A stretch of 64,000 nucleotides of DNA from the NCBI RefSeq assembly GCF_004327285.1, contig NZ_QJUI01000002.1:248001-312000 (forward strand), in the 5' to 3' direction. How positions within the stretch are numbered: position 1 is the stretch's first letter; each line of letters starts with the position of its first letter. The translations under genes and the position numbers were made by a program. Origin of the DNA: Phytopseudomonas daroniae. Lineage in GTDB: Bacteria; Pseudomonadota; Gammaproteobacteria; Pseudomonadales; Pseudomonadaceae. This document shows positions 13,235 through 22,155 of this stretch, piece after piece. The notes under the pieces are model-generated. The model ran no database searches, was not told the origin of the DNA, and saw nothing but the letters and a program-made list of their open reading frames with translations.

Positions 13235-14290
13235 TCAGCCCACTGCCGCCAGGTATTCCCGATGCAGCAGCGCCAGCAGCTCGGCGGCCGGCAGCGAACG
13301 CGCCAGCGCCGCGCCCTGCCCGGCCCAGTGGGCGGCGAATTCGTGGTTGTCGGCCTTCGCGGCCGCGGCGATAAGTTGCTTGCCGGCATCGTAGGCGATA
13401 CCGAAACCCGGCACGGCAGGATGCCCCGGCGCACCGACCTCGGCCATGAAGCGGTTGAGAATGCCGCGTGCCGGACGCCCCGAGATCACCGTAGTCACCT
13501 GAGTGACCCGCGCCCGCTCACTGCTCAACATGCGTCGATAGGCCTCGTTGGCCGCGGATTCGGGGCAGAGAATGAACGCCGTACCCAATTGCGCAGCACA
13601 AGCGCCCAAGGTCATGGCGGCAGCGATACCAGCGCCGTCCATGATGCCGCCGGCAGCGATCACCGGCCGAGACAGGTGACGCACCAGCACGCGCACCAGC
13701 GCCAGGGTGCCAATGCCCTGATCGCCACGCTGAGGCTCGAATACACCGCGATGGCCGCCGGCCTCGATGCCCTGGGCGACGATCAGGTCGATGCCAGCCT
13801 CTTCCAGCAACTGCCCCTCTTCCAGCGTGGTCGCCGAAGCCAGCAGGGTGATGCCTGCTTTTTTCAACGCATCGATACGATCCTGGGAGGGCAGCCCCAG
13901 GTGAAAGCTGACGATCGGCGGGCGCTCCTCGAGCAGCACCTCGAGCTGACCGTCGTCATTCTGGAAGCTGCTGTAGATATCGCCGATGACCTGTGGGGCC
14001 GGCACCTCGAACTCGGCGAAGTAAGGCTGCAGGTGATCCAGCCACGCCTGCTCCGCTGTACGATCGGCAACGCTGGGGCGATGGCAGAACACATTGATAT
14101 TGAAGGGCTTGTCCGTGCCTGCGCGGGTCTCGACGATCATCTGCCGCCCGACCTCGGCCTGCACTGCGGCAATCGAGATCGAGCCCAGACCGCCGGCATT
14201 GCTGACTGCCGCAGCCAGGGCCGGTGTGGCCGTACCGGCCATCGGCGCTTGAATGATCGGATAGTCGATACCCAGGGCTGTACAGTTCAT
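13235..14290 (-). CDS. Nitronate monooxygenase-like FMN enzyme
   Basis: A TIM-barrel flavoenzyme of the 2-nitropropane dioxygenase/NMO family, 351 residues. It starts [19 protein letters not shown], the typical N-terminal strand and FMN loop. [11 protein letters not shown] (about 177-187) holds the conserved catalytic His region, and [19 protein letters not shown] (about 222-240) is the phosphate-binding part. The likely reaction is oxidation of alkyl nitronates, though some members are quinone reductases or enoyl reductases. It is convergent with the VOC gene and 48 bp downstream of the LysR gene, perhaps co-transcribed with it. Confidence 0.85.
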   Translation of the reverse strand: MNCTALGIDYPIIQAPMAGTATPALAAAVSNAGGLGSISIAAVQAEVGRQMIVETRAGTDKPFNINVFCHRPSVADRTAEQAWLDHLQPYFAEFEVPAPQVIGDIYSSFQNDDGQLEVLLEERPPIVSFHLGLPSQDRIDALKKAGITLLASATTLEEGQLLEEAGIDLIVAQGIEAGGHRGVFEPQRGDQGIGTLALVRVLVRHLSRPVIAAGGIMDGAGIAAAMTLGACAAQLGTAFILCPESAANEAYRRMLSSERARVTQVTTVISGRPARGILNRFMAEVGAPGHPAVPGFGIAYDAGKQLIAAAAKADNHEFAAHWAGQGAALARSLPAAELLALLHREYLAAVG

Positions 14291-14338
14291 ACGATCCTCG
14301 ATGATGTCCGCATTAAGGGGTTCGGACTATAGCCCACT

Positions 14339-15205
14339 TCACTCGAAATCCCGACGCAGGGTCTGCAGCACCTGGTCATGCAGGGCGTCGACCAGCGCCG
14401 GTAGCGCAGGCGCACGAGTACGGATCACCACCACATCGAGCATCGGCAGGCCCGGCAGCCCCTGGGGCGCACCCAGAATCTGCAAGCTGGCCGGCACGCA
14501 ACAGCGAGTCAGTACGCCGAGCGCTGCGCCGCTTTCGGCCACCGCCAGTTGCCCGGCGACACTGGGGCTGTTGTAGACCACCCGGTAATCGCGGCCCAGT
14601 GCCTCCAGACTTTTGAGAACGCGGCTGCGCGCCTGGCTGCCCAGTTCGTATACGGCAATCGGCAACGGTGTCTGCCGCCAGGTTTCCTGGCGGGCATTGC
14701 CGACCCACACCAGTTCCTCGCGAAACAGCAGCTCGCCACGCAGCGGCTTGTCACGGGTGACGATGGCGACATCCAGCTCGCCGCTTTCCACCTTGGGGAT
14801 CAGTTGCGTGGATGGCTCGCACACCAGGCTCACCTCTACCGCCGGCTGCCCGCTGGCAAAATCGTTGAGCAGGGGCGTCAGATAACCCAGGGCGTAGTCA
14901 TCCGGAATACCCAGGGAAACCTTGCCCTCCAGCCGCACGCCGCCCAGCGCCAGCAGCGCTTCGCTGTGCACCCTGAGCAACTTGCGGGCATATCCCAACA
15001 GCTCCTCGCCTGCCGGCGTCAGACTCAGGTGCCGCGGCCCGCGCAGCAGCAACGGGCGATCCACCGCGGCCTCGAGCTTCTTGATCTGCATGCTCACCGC
15101 CGATTGCGAGCGCGCCAGCCCCACGGCCGCCGCGGTCAGGGAACCACTGTCGACTACCGCGACGAATGCCTGTAACCAATCGATCTGCAAATCCTGCCTG
15201 GCCAT
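14339..15205 (-). CDS. LysR-family transcriptional regulator
   Basis: The 288-residue protein has an N-terminal winged helix-turn-helix (about 8-66, containing GSLTAAAVGLARSQSAVSMQ) and a periplasmic-binding-protein-like effector domain. It is transcribed divergently from the EamA transporter at 15307; a perfect ATTCGA-TTT-TCGAAT dyad lies between them. The simplest reading is that it autoregulates and controls that transporter, and perhaps the NMO gene behind it. The effector is unknown. Confidence 0.9.
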   Translation of the reverse strand: MARQDLQIDWLQAFVAVVDSGSLTAAAVGLARSQSAVSMQIKKLEAAVDRPLLLRGPRHLSLTPAGEELLGYARKLLRVHSEALLALGGVRLEGKVSLGIPDDYALGYLTPLLNDFASGQPAVEVSLVCEPSTQLIPKVESGELDVAIVTRDKPLRGELLFREELVWVGNARQETWRQTPLPIAVYELGSQARSRVLKSLEALGRDYRVVYNSPSVAGQLAVAESGAALGVLTRCCVPASLQILGAPQGLPGLPMLDVVVIRTRAPALPALVDALHDQVLQTLRRDFE

Positions 15206-15213
15206 GACTAACC

Positions 15214-15246
15214 ATTCGATTTTCGAATAACAATCCGCACTATAAT
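15214..15246 (+). promoter_or_regulatory. LysR operator and EamA-gene promoter
   Basis: ATTCGA-TTT-TCGAAT (15214-15228) is a perfect inverted repeat containing the T-N11-A pattern of LysR sites. A perfect -10 TATAAT follows at 15241-15246; at 17-bp spacing the -35 (15218-15223) would fall inside the dyad and is not a good TTGACA. Direct control of this promoter by the divergent LysR is inferred. Confidence 0.65.
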
Positions 15247-15306
15247 CCGTTTTACGGGATCACCTGTACTTGGCACCCTGTGCACATCTCATCAGGCAGA
15301 TCACCC

Positions 15307-16161
15307 ATGAGCCGTCGCACCGCCCATTTTCAGTTGCATTCAGCCGCCCTGCTGGTCGGCGTCTCCGCCCTGTTCGGCCAGTCGCTGAACGTCAGTGCGA
15401 GCACGATCGTGCTCGGCCGGGCGGCATTCGCCCTGCTGGCCTTGAGTGTGATCTGCCTGTGTCTGAATATGCGCCCCTGGCGCGGCGTTAGCGGTGGCAC
15501 CGAGGCCAAACTGCTGACCACCGGCGTGGCGCTGGGCGGGCACTGGATTCTGTTTTTCCTGGCGGTACAGACCGGCGGCGTGGCGGTGGCCACCCTGGGC
15601 TTCGCCTCGTTTCCCGCCTTCACTGCGCTGATCGAGCGACTGGTATTCGGCCAGCGCCTGGGTCGTACTGACAGTTTGATTCTGTTACTGGTCTCAGTCG
15701 GGCTGATTCTGGTTACGCCCTCCTTCGACTTGCGTGACGGTGCCACGCAAGGCCTGCTCTGGGGCGTTCTGTCCGGGGCCAGCTATGCGGCGATAGCCGT
15801 CGCCAACAAACACTTTGCCAGCAAGGTCGATGGGCTGCCGTCGTGCTGGTGGCAATGCCTGGCCATCAGCCTGGTGCTGCTGCCCTGGTGCCTGCCGGAG
15901 CTTCCCACGGTCAGCGCCCGCGACTGGTGGCAACTGGCTGCGCTGGGCGTGCTCTGCACAGCGCTGGCCTACAGCCTGTTCATCGCCTCGCTGCGTCATG
16001 TGCGCACCCACACCGCCGCGGTGGTGATCGCGATGGAACCGATCTACGCCATCGCCGGGGCCTGGCTGATCTTCGGCTCGGTGCCGACTAGCAACATGCT
16101 GCTCGGTGGCCTGCTCATTCTCGGAGCGGTCGTCTGGGCCGGGCTGAAGAGCAAAAGCTGA
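15307..16161 (+). CDS. EamA/DMT-family transporter
   Basis: An inner-membrane drug/metabolite-superfamily protein of 284 residues with about ten hydrophobic helices in two homologous halves. EamA-type features include the first-half ending EPIY-like loop and, in the second half, VIAMEPIYAIAGAWLIFG. I prefer the ATG at 15307 (MSRRTAHFQ), with AGGCAG upstream, over a GTG at 15280. Such proteins export amino acids or related metabolites. The substrate is unknown; it is probably governed by the divergent LysR. Confidence 0.85.
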   Translation: MSRRTAHFQLHSAALLVGVSALFGQSLNVSASTIVLGRAAFALLALSVICLCLNMRPWRGVSGGTEAKLLTTGVALGGHWILFFLAVQTGGVAVATLGFASFPAFTALIERLVFGQRLGRTDSLILLLVSVGLILVTPSFDLRDGATQGLLWGVLSGASYAAIAVANKHFASKVDGLPSCWWQCLAISLVLLPWCLPELPTVSARDWWQLAALGVLCTALAYSLFIASLRHVRTHTAAVVIAMEPIYAIAGAWLIFGSVPTSNMLLGGLLILGAVVWAGLKSKS

Positions 16162-16506
16162 CCCCAACATCCACACAGGTACACGCAGAGGCAGCAAACC
16201 CGGTCACAGCAAGGCCAGCAGCCATACCTTTGATCGCTTCCGAGGCGGGATTCACGCAGTTGTCGCAATTGCTGCGGTAGCTTTCGCCAAGCGGCTTTAT
16301 CGCCTATGCTCAGGCATCGGGCACAAGACCCGTACCGCGTCGTATCCTCCGCGCGGAAAAACGTTCCCTGCCACGCGCAGCGAAATGCTACCCAGCCTGA
16401 GTGCAGAATCATCGAGACGCCGGCCATGAGCGGTGCCCGCCCTGCTCTCTGGGCACAACCACATAGCCAGCACTGCATCACTAATGGACTTCAGGGCATT
16501 GCGACC
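16162..16506. other. Intergenic region, nothing recognised
   Basis: About 345 bp between the transporter and a small gene. Open frames cross it, but none has a credible ribosome site or family resemblance. I see no terminator, tRNA or repeat. Confidence 0.5.
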
Positions 16507-16770
16507 ATGGACTGTTTGATCATCTATTCGCGTGATGGCGAAAAGCGATTCCAGACCCTTACTACCCGCTTCATCCCCAATATGAAGGCGGTGGAATTCA
16601 CCGTTCTCAACGCAGAACTGTCTGCAGGCCATCAGGAAGATCTCGACGCCACCGGCTCAGTCAGGCAACTGATCCAGCAACTCGGCATCGAGATCATCGA
16701 TGTACTGCCCGTGCGCAAATCTCCCATCCAGCAAGGAGCGGGTATGACCGCCCCGCCCGAGCAGCGGTGA
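16507..16770 (+). CDS. Small hypothetical protein, 87 aa
   Basis: Unrecognised. I take the ATG of MDCLIIYSRDGEKRFQTL (an AGGGC sequence lies about 9 bases upstream) instead of the much longer frame beginning at 16306, whose first 67 codons look non-coding. The product is a short mixed alpha/beta chain without signal or membrane segments and with a polar, proline-containing tail. It ends 4 bp from the convergent GH15 gene stop. Moderate confidence that it is translated. Confidence 0.45.
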   Translation: MDCLIIYSRDGEKRFQTLTTRFIPNMKAVEFTVLNAELSAGHQEDLDATGSVRQLIQQLGIEIIDVLPVRKSPIQQGAGMTAPPEQR

Positions 16771-16774
16771 TTCA

Positions 16775-18586
16775 TCAGGGCTGCCATGTGGTGCGTTCGC
16801 CGCTGAGTTTGTGATCGAGAAAACTGGCGGCACTGATCAGTGCCAGATGACTCAATGCCTGGGGCGTATTGCCCATGTGATGGGCACGCCGGTCGAGCTC
16901 CTCGGCATACAGCCCCACCGGGTTGGCATAGCGTAACAACTGCTCGAACTCCAGGAGTGCCTGCTCGGTTCGTCCGGCACGCGCCAGGCATTCCACGTAC
17001 CAGAACGAACAGGCGACGAAGGAACCCTCCTCGCCTTTCAGGCCATCATCGGTGTGGTAGCGGTAGACCATACCGTCGCGTACCAGTTGATGCTCGATAG
17101 CTTCGAGCGTGGCCAGCCAGCGCGGATCGGTGGCGGCGACAAAACGCATCAATGGCATCAGCAACATCGAGCCGTCGACGTCCTGACAACCGATGCGCTG
17201 GATGAAATGGCCGCAGTCCTCATCCCAGAAATTACTCCAGATGTCGTCATGGATCGCCTGGCGCTGTTCGTTCCAACGGGCGAAGGGTGCCGGTAGCGAA
17301 CGTTTCTGGGCCAGGCGAATGGCTCGATCCAGCGCGACCCAGCACATCAGTCGCGAATGCAGGAAATGCTGTTCCTCGCCACGAATTTCCCAGATACCGA
17401 CATCCTTCTGCTGCCAACTGACGCAGACCCGATCGACGATGCCCACCACATGCCGCCAGCCGTCGTGGGAAATCGCCTCGCCGTATTTGTTGGCGAGATA
17501 GACCGCATCCAGCAACTCGCCAAAGATATCCAATTGGATCTGCTCATGGGCCTCGTTGCCAATCCGTACCGGCCGCGCGCCGCCGTGGCCGGCGAGATGA
17601 TCCAGAGACTTTTCCGGCAATTCATGCTGGCCGCGAAGGCTGTAGAGAATGCGCAGATGGGCAGGCGTTTCCGAGCAATCGTCGACCCGTTCGCGAACCC
17701 AGCGCATGAAGGCATTGGCCTCCTCGGTGAATCCCAGGCGCATGAACGCGTAGACGGTAAACGAGGCGTCGCGAATCCAGGTGTAACGGTAATCCCAGTT
17801 GCGTTCACCACCTGCCGCTTCCGGCAGGCCGTAGGTCGCGGCCGCGAGAATGCCGCCATGTTTGCGCGAGGTCAGCAGCTTGAGCGCCAGCGCCGAACGA
17901 TGCACCATCTCGCGCCAGCGCCCCCGGTAGTTGGACTGTTTGATCCAGCGCCGCCAGTAGGTCAGGGTTTGCTGCAGACAGTGTTCGCAGGTACCTGCGG
18001 CTACCAGCGGATCGTCCAGGGCACCGAGCACGAATTCGGCGTGCTCGCCTTCCTGCAGCTCGAATTCGGCGACGCCGCAGTGCTGATCGACCGTCAGCGG
18101 CTGGCTGGAGGACAGGCGCAGGCTCGGCTGGCCAGGCGCATGAAACACCACATCGCGGCCATCCATCTGCGCCACGGTGTCGGCGCGACTGTAATCATGG
18201 CGAACACGGCAACGCATGCGGATTCGCGCACTGCCGGAGACCACCTGGATGCGACGGATCAAACGCGGATGGTCATCCACATCGGCATTGATCGGCATCA
18301 GATCGGTGCTCTCCACTACCGCGTTCTCGTCCAGCCAGCGTGTCTGCAGCACGTTGGTATCCGGTAGGTAGAGTTGTCGACGGCGCGCCCCTGGCAGATC
18401 CGGCGCTAGCTGGAAAACCCCGGCTGCGGGGCTGTCGAGCAAGGCGGTAAAGATCGATGGGCTGTCGAAATCGGGCCAGCAGAAAAAGTCCACGCAGCCA
18501 CTGTCGGCGACCAGAGCCGCACTGCGCATATCGCCGATGATGCCGTGCGCTTCGATGGGCATCTGCTTCCCCTGAATCTCAGCCAT
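16775..18586 (-). CDS. Glycoside hydrolase family 15 protein (glucoamylase/trehalase-like)
   Basis: A 603-residue soluble enzyme with an N-terminal trehalase-like beta-sandwich domain (MPIEAHGIIGDMRSAALVAD) and an (alpha/alpha)6 barrel. Family signatures are NWDYRYTWIRDASFT (about 262-276), the EAHEQIQLDIFGELLDAVYL stretch (about 348-367) and IWEIRGEEQHF, holding a candidate catalytic Glu. It probably acts on alpha-glucosides such as trehalose or malto-oligosaccharides. The ATG at 18586 is preferred over a GTG two codons earlier because GGAG is then 10 bases upstream. It overlaps the SDR stop by 8 bp, so the two form an operon. Confidence 0.85.
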   Translation of the reverse strand: MAEIQGKQMPIEAHGIIGDMRSAALVADSGCVDFFCWPDFDSPSIFTALLDSPAAGVFQLAPDLPGARRRQLYLPDTNVLQTRWLDENAVVESTDLMPINADVDDHPRLIRRIQVVSGSARIRMRCRVRHDYSRADTVAQMDGRDVVFHAPGQPSLRLSSSQPLTVDQHCGVAEFELQEGEHAEFVLGALDDPLVAAGTCEHCLQQTLTYWRRWIKQSNYRGRWREMVHRSALALKLLTSRKHGGILAAATYGLPEAAGGERNWDYRYTWIRDASFTVYAFMRLGFTEEANAFMRWVRERVDDCSETPAHLRILYSLRGQHELPEKSLDHLAGHGGARPVRIGNEAHEQIQLDIFGELLDAVYLANKYGEAISHDGWRHVVGIVDRVCVSWQQKDVGIWEIRGEEQHFLHSRLMCWVALDRAIRLAQKRSLPAPFARWNEQRQAIHDDIWSNFWDEDCGHFIQRIGCQDVDGSMLLMPLMRFVAATDPRWLATLEAIEHQLVRDGMVYRYHTDDGLKGEEGSFVACSFWYVECLARAGRTEQALLEFEQLLRYANPVGLYAEELDRRAHHMGNTPQALSHLALISAASFLDHKLSGERTTWQP

Positions 18587-19379
18587 TGTCACGAAACTCC
18601 GGATAGAGGCTCATACCGCCGTCGATGAACAGGGTCGTGCCGTGGACGTAATCGGCGGCATCGGAGGCCAGCCAGACCACCGCATTGGCGACGTCTTCGA
18701 CATCACCAAGGCGGCCATAGGGAATCAGTTCGAGCAGCGACCGGGCGGCCTCGCCTTCGGTAGCCTCGCGGTTGATCGCAGTACGGATCGCCCCCGGCGC
18801 GATGGCATTGACGCGGATGCGCTGCTCGCCAACCTCCTGAGCCACGCTGCGCATCAACAGATCGAGGCCGCCCTTGGACGCAGCATAGTTGGCGCGCCCG
18901 GCCCAGGGGATCAACTGGTGCACCGAGCTCATCTGGATGATCTTGCCGACTGCTCGCGACACGTTCTCGCGAATTTCCTGTTGGCGAAACTGACGCAGCG
19001 CGGCGCGCACGCAGAGAAACTGGCCAGTGAGGTTGACCTGCAGCACCTGGTTCCATTGTTCCAGGCTCATGTCCACCGTCGGCGCATCTCGCTGCACGCC
19101 CGAATTGGCCAGCAGGATGTCCAGCCGCCCGAAAGCGGCGACCGTCTCGGCGAACAGCGCCTCGACCTCCTCCTCGCTGGCCACATCGGCAGCAACGGCA
19201 ACTGCCTGCCCGCCACCGCGGCGAATCTCCTCTGCCAGCTGTTCGGCCGCCTCGCGCCCGGATCGATAATTCAGCACCACTGCAGCCCCGGCTTGAGCCA
19301 GCGCCTTCGCCGACGCCGCACCGATCCCCGAACTGGCACCGGTGACCAATGCGACCTGTTCATGCAGAGAAATAAGCAC
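18579..19379 (-). CDS. SDR-family oxidoreductase (glucose 1-dehydrogenase-like)
   Basis: A classical short-chain dehydrogenase: TGASSGIG cofactor loop near the N-terminus, the LANSG motif, the catalytic S...YAASK (YAASKGGLDLL) and an IDGG C-terminal segment. I start at the GTG at 19379 (VLISLHEQVALVTGA, 266 residues) because GAGGGG sits 8 bases upstream. The longer frame runs into repeat-derived sequence. It is translationally coupled to the GH15 gene. Oxidation of the sugar released by the GH15 enzyme is an attractive but unproven role. Confidence 0.85.
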   Translation of the reverse strand: MLISLHEQVALVTGASSGIGAASAKALAQAGAAVVLNYRSGREAAEQLAEEIRRGGGQAVAVAADVASEEEVEALFAETVAAFGRLDILLANSGVQRDAPTVDMSLEQWNQVLQVNLTGQFLCVRAALRQFRQQEIRENVSRAVGKIIQMSSVHQLIPWAGRANYAASKGGLDLLMRSVAQEVGEQRIRVNAIAPGAIRTAINREATEGEAARSLLELIPYGRLGDVEDVANAVVWLASDAADYVHGTTLFIDGGMSLYPEFRDNG

Positions 19380-19390
19380 GGGTTTCCCCT

Positions 19391-19480
19391 CTAGGGGCTG
19401 TTGACCTGTAACACCTGACTGACCGGCAAGCGGCAGAGTTCCGGGAAAAGACAAGGGTCTGTTGACGTTTCAGCACGACC
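19391..19480. repeat. Fragments of the TA-flanked element upstream of the SDR gene
   Basis: GGGTCTGTTGACGTTTCAGCACGACC-type sequence (19455-19480) matches the right end of copy 1 (inverse of 12776-12801) over its whole length and then diverges. A weaker end-like stretch, TAGGGGCTGTTGACCTG, begins at 19392. They face the same way about 62 bp apart, so they are either a decayed copy or two solo ends. They fill most of the promoter region shared by the SDR and CinA-like genes. Confidence 0.6.
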
Positions 19481-19558
19481 ACCGCCGATCCGAATGACAG
19501 CACCTACCCGCCCAGACACAAATCCATATTCAGAACGGGTGAACCACAGGAAACCACC

Positions 19559-20056
19559 ATGCATGACATCGAAACGCTGCTCGACTACCTGAAACAGCAC
19601 AAGCTGTACCTGACCACGGCGGAATCCTGCACGGCCGGCATGATCGTGGCGCTGCTCGCCAAGCACCCAGGCAGCGGCGAATGCCTGGACAGCGGCCTGG
19701 TGGTCTACTCGCCCGCGGCCAAAAAACGTCTGCTCGGGGTCAGCCAGGAGACCCTGGACAACTTCAACCTCACCAGTGAAGAAGTCACTCGGGAAATGGC
19801 CAGCGGCGCGCTGAACGGCAGCCCGGCCAACGTAGCGGTCGCCACCACTGGCGTGGCCGGGCCGGACGCGCAAGGTGAGATTCCGCCAGGCACGCTGTGC
19901 TTCGCCTGGGCGTTCCGCACCCAGGCTGGCGCCGTTCGCCTGTTCTCCAGCACCGAGCGCTTCACCGGCGATCGCTCGCAGGTTCTCGATGACGCAGCCA
20001 GATTCGCCCTGCTGCGCCTGCCGCACTGGCACGCGCAGCTATTGGCTGAAATCTAG
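19559..20056 (+). CDS. CinA-family protein (PncC-like nicotinamide-nucleotide amidohydrolase)
   Basis: A 165-residue stand-alone CinA C-terminal domain. It has TTAESCTAGMIVALL (about 19-33) with the catalytic Ser, GLVVYSPAAKKRLLGV (about 47-62) and TTGVAGPDAQGEIPPGT (about 97-113). PncC-type enzymes deamidate nicotinamide mononucleotide to the nicotinate form for pyridine nucleotide recycling. This is a second-type CinA paralogue, so its substrate is less certain than for the pncC usually beside recA. Its TAG stop (20054-20056) uses the flanking TA and first G of repeat copy 2. Confidence 0.85.
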   Translation: MHDIETLLDYLKQHKLYLTTAESCTAGMIVALLAKHPGSGECLDSGLVVYSPAAKKRLLGVSQETLDNFNLTSEEVTREMASGALNGSPANVAVATTGVAGPDAQGEIPPGTLCFAWAFRTQAGAVRLFSSTERFTGDRSQVLDDAARFALLRLPHWHAQLLAEI

Positions 20057-20362
20057 GGTCTGTTGCCGTTTCACGCACGGCCGCGCCGGAGCCCGTTTTG
20101 CCGCGAGGCAAGGCACGAGCCGCGAAGTTTAGCTGGCTAAATGAGCCGGCGAGAAACGCAGCATCGCGGTAAAACGGGCCCGGCCCTTCGGGTGGGGCCG
20201 CCTAGGTTGCGCGGGAAATCTCGCCATGCGTTGTTGGAGGACTTGGCAAGGGAAAACGCGGACGGCTAGTCCATTACCGGCGTCCTCCGCCTAGCGGATC
20301 GCCGCCCGGCCTGGCGAGATTTCTCGCGGCAACGCGGCTCGCGTTGAAACGGCAACAGACCC
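20056..20362. repeat. 307-bp TA-flanked palindromic element, copy 2 (inverted)
   Basis: GGGTCTGTTGCCGTTTCA and its inverse form the ends, flanked by TA at 20054-20055 and 20363-20364. It matches copy 1 in reverse orientation nearly end to end and is 44 bp longer through small insertions around 20189-20211 and 20260-20300. Both end stems have GCC where both ends of copy 1 have GAC. It fills the whole gap between convergent genes and provides the final G of both TAG stop codons. Long internal hairpins could make it a bidirectional terminator. Confidence 0.85.
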
Positions 20363-22155
20363 TAACGCCGACCTTTACCCGGCAGAATCGAGCCGAGTAC
20401 CTGCTTGGTCGCCTGGCGGATGATGCCACCCTGATCCGGGTCGCCCTGCCACAGCGCCGAAGCGAACGCCTTGGCCTGCGCCAGGGTGATATGCGGCGGT
20501 AACGGCGGCACATCGGGATCGGTCTTGAACTCGATCAGCACCGGTCGATCCGATGCCAAGGCCTGCTCCCAGGCCTGGGCGACATCCTCTTCACGATCGA
20601 CGTAAATGCCCCTCAAGCCGATGGACTCGGCGAATTGGTGGTAGGCGACATTGGGAATGTCCTGGGACGCCGGGAACTTCGGATCGCCCTCCATGGCCCG
20701 CTGCTCCCAGGTCACCTGGTTGAGATCCTCGTTATTGAACACCGCGCAGATCCAGCGTTTGTCCTGCCATTGCTGCCAGTATTTGGCGACGGTGATCAGC
20801 TCGGCCATGTTGTTCATCTGCATCGCACCATCGCCGACCAGAGCCACCACCGGGCGATCCGGATGGGCGAACTTGGCGGCGATGGCATAGGGCACTGCCG
20901 CCCCCATGGAGGCCAGGCCACCGGACAGCGAACAGAGCATGTCTTCGCGAATCTTCACATCGCGGGCGAACCAGTTGGCACAGGAGCCGGAGTCGCAGGT
21001 GACCACGGCGCGATCCGGCAAGCGCGGCGACAGCTCGTAAGCCACGCGCTGCGGGTTGATCGGCGATGCCGAGGCCATGGCGCGGCGCCGCAAGGTGGTT
21101 TCCCATTGCGCCGTCCAACGCTCGATGCGTTTGCGCCAGGTGCGCAGTTTCTTGCGCTCGAGCAGCGGCAACAATGCCCGCAGAGTGTCCGCGGAGTCGC
21201 CCTGCAGGTTGACTTCCATGGGATAACGCAAACCAAGCATGTCCGCCTGGATATCGATCTGCACACCGCGCGCCTGGCCTTCCTTGGGCAGAAACTCGGC
21301 ATAGGGGAAGCCGGAGCCGATCATCAGCAAGGTGTCGCACTCATTCATCATCTGATAGCTCGGTTTGGTGCCGAGCAAACCGATGGAGCCGGTCACCCAG
21401 GGCAGACCGTCCGGCAGCACGGCCTTGCCCAGCAGCGCCTTGGCGACACCCGCACCCAGCACATCGGCGATCTGCGCGACCTCCTGGCTCGCCCCCAGCG
21501 CACCGGCACCAACCAGAATCGCCACCTTCTTGCCGGCGTTCAGCACCTCGGCGGCGCGCTCCAGGTCAGCCTCGTAGGGCACCACCCGCGGTCGGCTGTA
21601 GCCGACGCCGGAATGCAGGGCTCCGTGCTCGTGAGCCGGTTCTTCGTAAGGCAGGGTTTGCAGGTCATTGGGCAGGATGATCGCGGTCACCCGGCGGTCG
21701 CCCAGTGCCGCGCGAATGCTGCGGTCGACCAGATGACGAACCTGAGCTGGCGAGCTGGCCTGCTGCACGAAGGCACCCGCCACGTCCTTGAACATCGACA
21801 GCAGATCCACTTCCTGCTGGTAATGCCCGCCCAGGGCATTGCGGGCTTGCTGGCCGACGATGGCCAATACCGGCATGTGATCCATGCGCGCATCATAGAG
21901 GCCCGTGAGCAGGTGCGTGGCGCCCGGGCCGGAAGTGGCGATGCATACACCCAGATCGCCAGAGAACTTGGCGTCGGCAGATGCCATGAAGGCGGCCATC
22001 TCCTCGTGTCGAGCCTGGATGAAACGAATCTTGCCATCGGCCTTGGCCAGGGCACCGAAAACCCCGTTGATGCCATCGCCCGGGTAGCCATAAATACGTC
22101 GAACGCCCCATTGATAGAGGCGTTCGACGATGAAATCTGCGACTGTCATGCTCAT
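20362..22155 (-). CDS. Thiamine-pyrophosphate enzyme, pyruvate oxidase/acetolactate synthase-like
   Basis: A 597-residue three-domain ThDP enzyme. The Pyr domain has GYPGDGINGVF and the activating Glu in IQARHEEMAAFMA (about 46-58). The central domain is a Rossmann type with VGAGALG. The PP domain has the Mg/ThDP motif opening VGDGAMQMNNMAEL and closing in AVFNNEDLN. It is closest in layout to PoxB-type pyruvate oxidases, but the exact 2-oxo acid substrate cannot be fixed. It is often annotated only as a thiamine pyrophosphate-requiring protein. Its stop codon TAG overlaps the end of repeat copy 2. Confidence 0.85.
   Translation of the reverse strand: MSMTVADFIVERLYQWGVRRIYGYPGDGINGVFGALAKADGKIRFIQARHEEMAAFMASADAKFSGDLGVCIATSGPGATHLLTGLYDARMDHMPVLAIVGQQARNALGGHYQQEVDLLSMFKDVAGAFVQQASSPAQVRHLVDRSIRAALGDRRVTAIILPNDLQTLPYEEPAHEHGALHSGVGYSRPRVVPYEADLERAAEVLNAGKKVAILVGAGALGASQEVAQIADVLGAGVAKALLGKAVLPDGLPWVTGSIGLLGTKPSYQMMNECDTLLMIGSGFPYAEFLPKEGQARGVQIDIQADMLGLRYPMEVNLQGDSADTLRALLPLLERKKLRTWRKRIERWTAQWETTLRRRAMASASPINPQRVAYELSPRLPDRAVVTCDSGSCANWFARDVKIREDMLCSLSGGLASMGAAVPYAIAAKFAHPDRPVVALVGDGAMQMNNMAELITVAKYWQQWQDKRWICAVFNNEDLNQVTWEQRAMEGDPKFPASQDIPNVAYHQFAESIGLRGIYVDREEDVAQAWEQALASDRPVLIEFKTDPDVPPLPPHITLAQAKAFASALWQGDPDQGGIIRQATKQVLGSILPGKGRR

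Noticed and set aside
12539..20362. A 7.8-kb composite transposon bounded by the two inverted element copies
   Set aside because: The copies have their own TA flanks and different lengths, the intervening genes look like ordinary host genes, and no transposase is present.
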